DNA of 64,000 nucleotides from Peromyscus leucopus. Taxonomy: Eukaryota > Chordata > Mammalia > Rodentia > Cricetidae. The first letter of the stretch is position 1. Every line of letters starts with the position of its first letter. This document shows, piece after piece, positions 62,585-64,000 of the stretch. A program made the position numbers and the translations under genes. The notes below the pieces were generated by a model. The model saw nothing but the letters and a program-made list of their open reading frames with translations, did no database searches and was not told where the DNA came from. The stretch covers positions 75,438,231 to 75,502,230 of the forward strand of contig NC_051070.1 in the NCBI RefSeq assembly GCF_004664715.2. The letters are read 5' to 3'.

Positions 62585-62800
62585 TATTTAGAAAGACGAT
62601 GTCTCGTGTATCCCAGGTTGGCCTGGAGCTCGTTATGTAGCCAAAGATGACTCTGAACTTGATCTTGCCTCCCGCTCCCAAGTGCTGGGATTACAGGCAT
62701 GTGTCACCATGCCTGGTTTTATGTGGTACCAGAAATGGGACCTAGGGCTTCGTGCATTCTGAGCAAACGTTCTACCAACTCAACTACAACTCCGGGTATT
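62585..62800 (-). mobile_element. B4 SINE (ID-B1 fusion)
   Basis: The left part is reversed B1 (ttggcctggagctcgttatgtagcc, aagtgctgggattacaggcatg). The right part is reversed ID (gaaatgggacctagggcttcgtgc, tctaccaactcaactac). This arrangement is a B4 element. Confidence 0.8.
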
Positions 62801-63476
62801 TGACTTTAAAGGGTAACCCAACTCACTGATGAATGTCAACGTCTCAAGTTCTGCTCATGAGCTCACAACTATTTCTTCAGAGGTTCCTTCAAAGAAAGAG
62901 CGCCGAGTTCTAGCCACAGCGTATTAAAGATCAGTGCTTACAAAAGAACGTTCCATGACTGGAAAGGACTGGGACTCTGCTAACAGTGTGCTACACTGTC
63001 CAGGTGAATGCATCTGCTTAAGCTCTGCCAATGCCTTTCAACGATGCTAGGAAATGTGTTCCTTGGAATGATTTGAGATAGGGTCCGTGAAACAAGTCTG
63101 CTCCTGAACACTGGGCAGTTCTGCTTCGGAAAGGGCACAGCAGGCAAACGAGAGCAGGTGATGATTTGCCCACCAGCCACGCGTGTGCGAGCCAACCCTG
63201 TCTCGGCAGGTCCTCCAACCCATCCTGAGGAAGAGCCACCAGGGCCCAACAGGCACCGACCCGACTCTCTGGTCTGGCAACATCTTCCTGTGCTTAATTT
63301 TCCCTCGCACAAACTCAGTGGAGGGAATAAGGCCTGGAGAACGTTAAACGTCTTCATGATGAATCAAACGGTCAAGTTACACTTCATCTCCGCAGAAGCC
63401 AAGACTCACTGCCATCAGCTCGGGACAACACAACTCCCGCCTGCCTGCTGCCCGGATCCTGTGTTCCAAGTTTAAG

Positions 63477-63488
63477 CCCCCCCCCCCA
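63477..63488. repeat. Poly-C run
   Basis: About 12 consecutive C. Confidence 0.9.
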
Positions 63489-63499
63489 GGACCGCCAAC

Positions 63500-63850
63500 T
63501 GCCAGGTTCCACCCACAGAACACTCTAACTGTCCCAACTGCGGGACCCTGCACCCCACCCCCAATCTCTGGACATGAAATACCACCAATCTCTACCCTGG
63601 AAAGCTCCGCCCGCTTCCCAAGAAGCTCTACATTAGCCCTGCACCCTGTTCATTTTGCTGCTGTTTCCCACCAGAGCAGCGGCAGCCACCCTCGTTTCTT
63701 TCCATTCCCAATAAATCTCTTGTGTGAGGTTTGTTGTGCGGTGTGACTTTGTGGTATTCCATGGGCTCCTGGCTGCCAGGATGCCTTTCCATCCAAGCTG
63801 TAATGCTTATAACCGAGCCAGTTCATTACTGACCTCATCCTCTCTTTGGG
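63500..63850 (+). mobile_element. Possible rodent LTR
   Basis: agctctacattagccctgcacc, ccaccagagcagcggcagccacc and a polyadenylation-like caataaatctcttgtgtgagg, then gtgtgactttgtggtattcc, resemble the 3' half of a rodent LTR. The family is not certain. Confidence 0.4.
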
Positions 63851-64000
63851 TTAGTAGGTCAACTGACAATAAAGAGCCTGGGAAAACGGCAGAAATCAAT
63901 ACTCAGTGGCTGCACCCTAGTGCCCTGGCCTGGCCGGCAGACTCCAGAATCTTCCCTGGCCTTCTCTATGTGCTTCTGGATCTCTAGTACCGAGTCAACC

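Larger units (their letters stand above)
37925..64000 (-). other. PELI2: PELI2 intron 1 (3' part, continues beyond position 64000)
   Basis: This is everything upstream of the exon 2 acceptor on the minus strand. No CpG island and no first-exon sequence (the start of the protein through KYGELVVLG) was seen, so intron 1 is at least 26 kb here and the promoter lies beyond the right edge. A very long first intron agrees with what I know of the human gene. Confidence 0.8.

Noticed and set aside
1..64000. A novel multi-gene biological system
   Set aside because: The window is intron and one exon of a single rodent gene plus common repeats; no gene cluster was found.

Overview
This window is rodent nuclear DNA, almost certainly from a cricetid (hamster, vole or deer-mouse group). 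The evidence is the mix of rodent-only SINEs (B1, B2, B3, B4, ID), rodent L1 (Lx-type) 3' ends, a URR1 hAT transposon and a rodent MT-type MaLR LTR. The B1 copies at 31.9 kb and 56.5 kb carry the variant body I associate with cricetids rather than with mouse or rat. This assignment rests on recalled repeat consensus sequences, not on a search.

Only one protein-coding exon can be supported with confidence: 37795-37924 on the minus strand. It is 130 bases with a clean acceptor and donor and encodes 43 residues that match exon 2 of Pellino-2 (PELI2), an E3 ubiquitin ligase with an FHA-like substrate-binding domain that acts in Toll/IL-1 receptor signalling. The gene runs right to left. Positions 37925-64000 are therefore the 3' part of intron 1, and positions 1-37794 are the 5' part of intron 2. 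I found no first exon, promoter CpG island or third exon in the window.

Layout: 1-37794 (intron 2) holds B3, B1, ID and B2 SINEs, two L1 Lx-type 3' ends, MIR and L2 relics, a URR1 element with a 28-G run, MLT1-like and MT LTRs, several microsatellites and a 22-bp minisatellite. 37795-37924 is the exon. 37925-64000 (intron 1) holds further LTRs, a third L1 3' end, old L1M tails, MER5A, young B1 insertions, a 33-bp minisatellite and a GC-rich repeat.

There is no operon, CRISPR array, phage or other prokaryote-type system here, and most of the sequence is ordinary intron. The items most worth a second look are a possible extra minus-strand exon at 50572-50822, a fold-back B1 pair that appears to have inserted as one unit (31872-32103), and a 73-bp segment present twice 2.1 kb apart (46475 and 48592).
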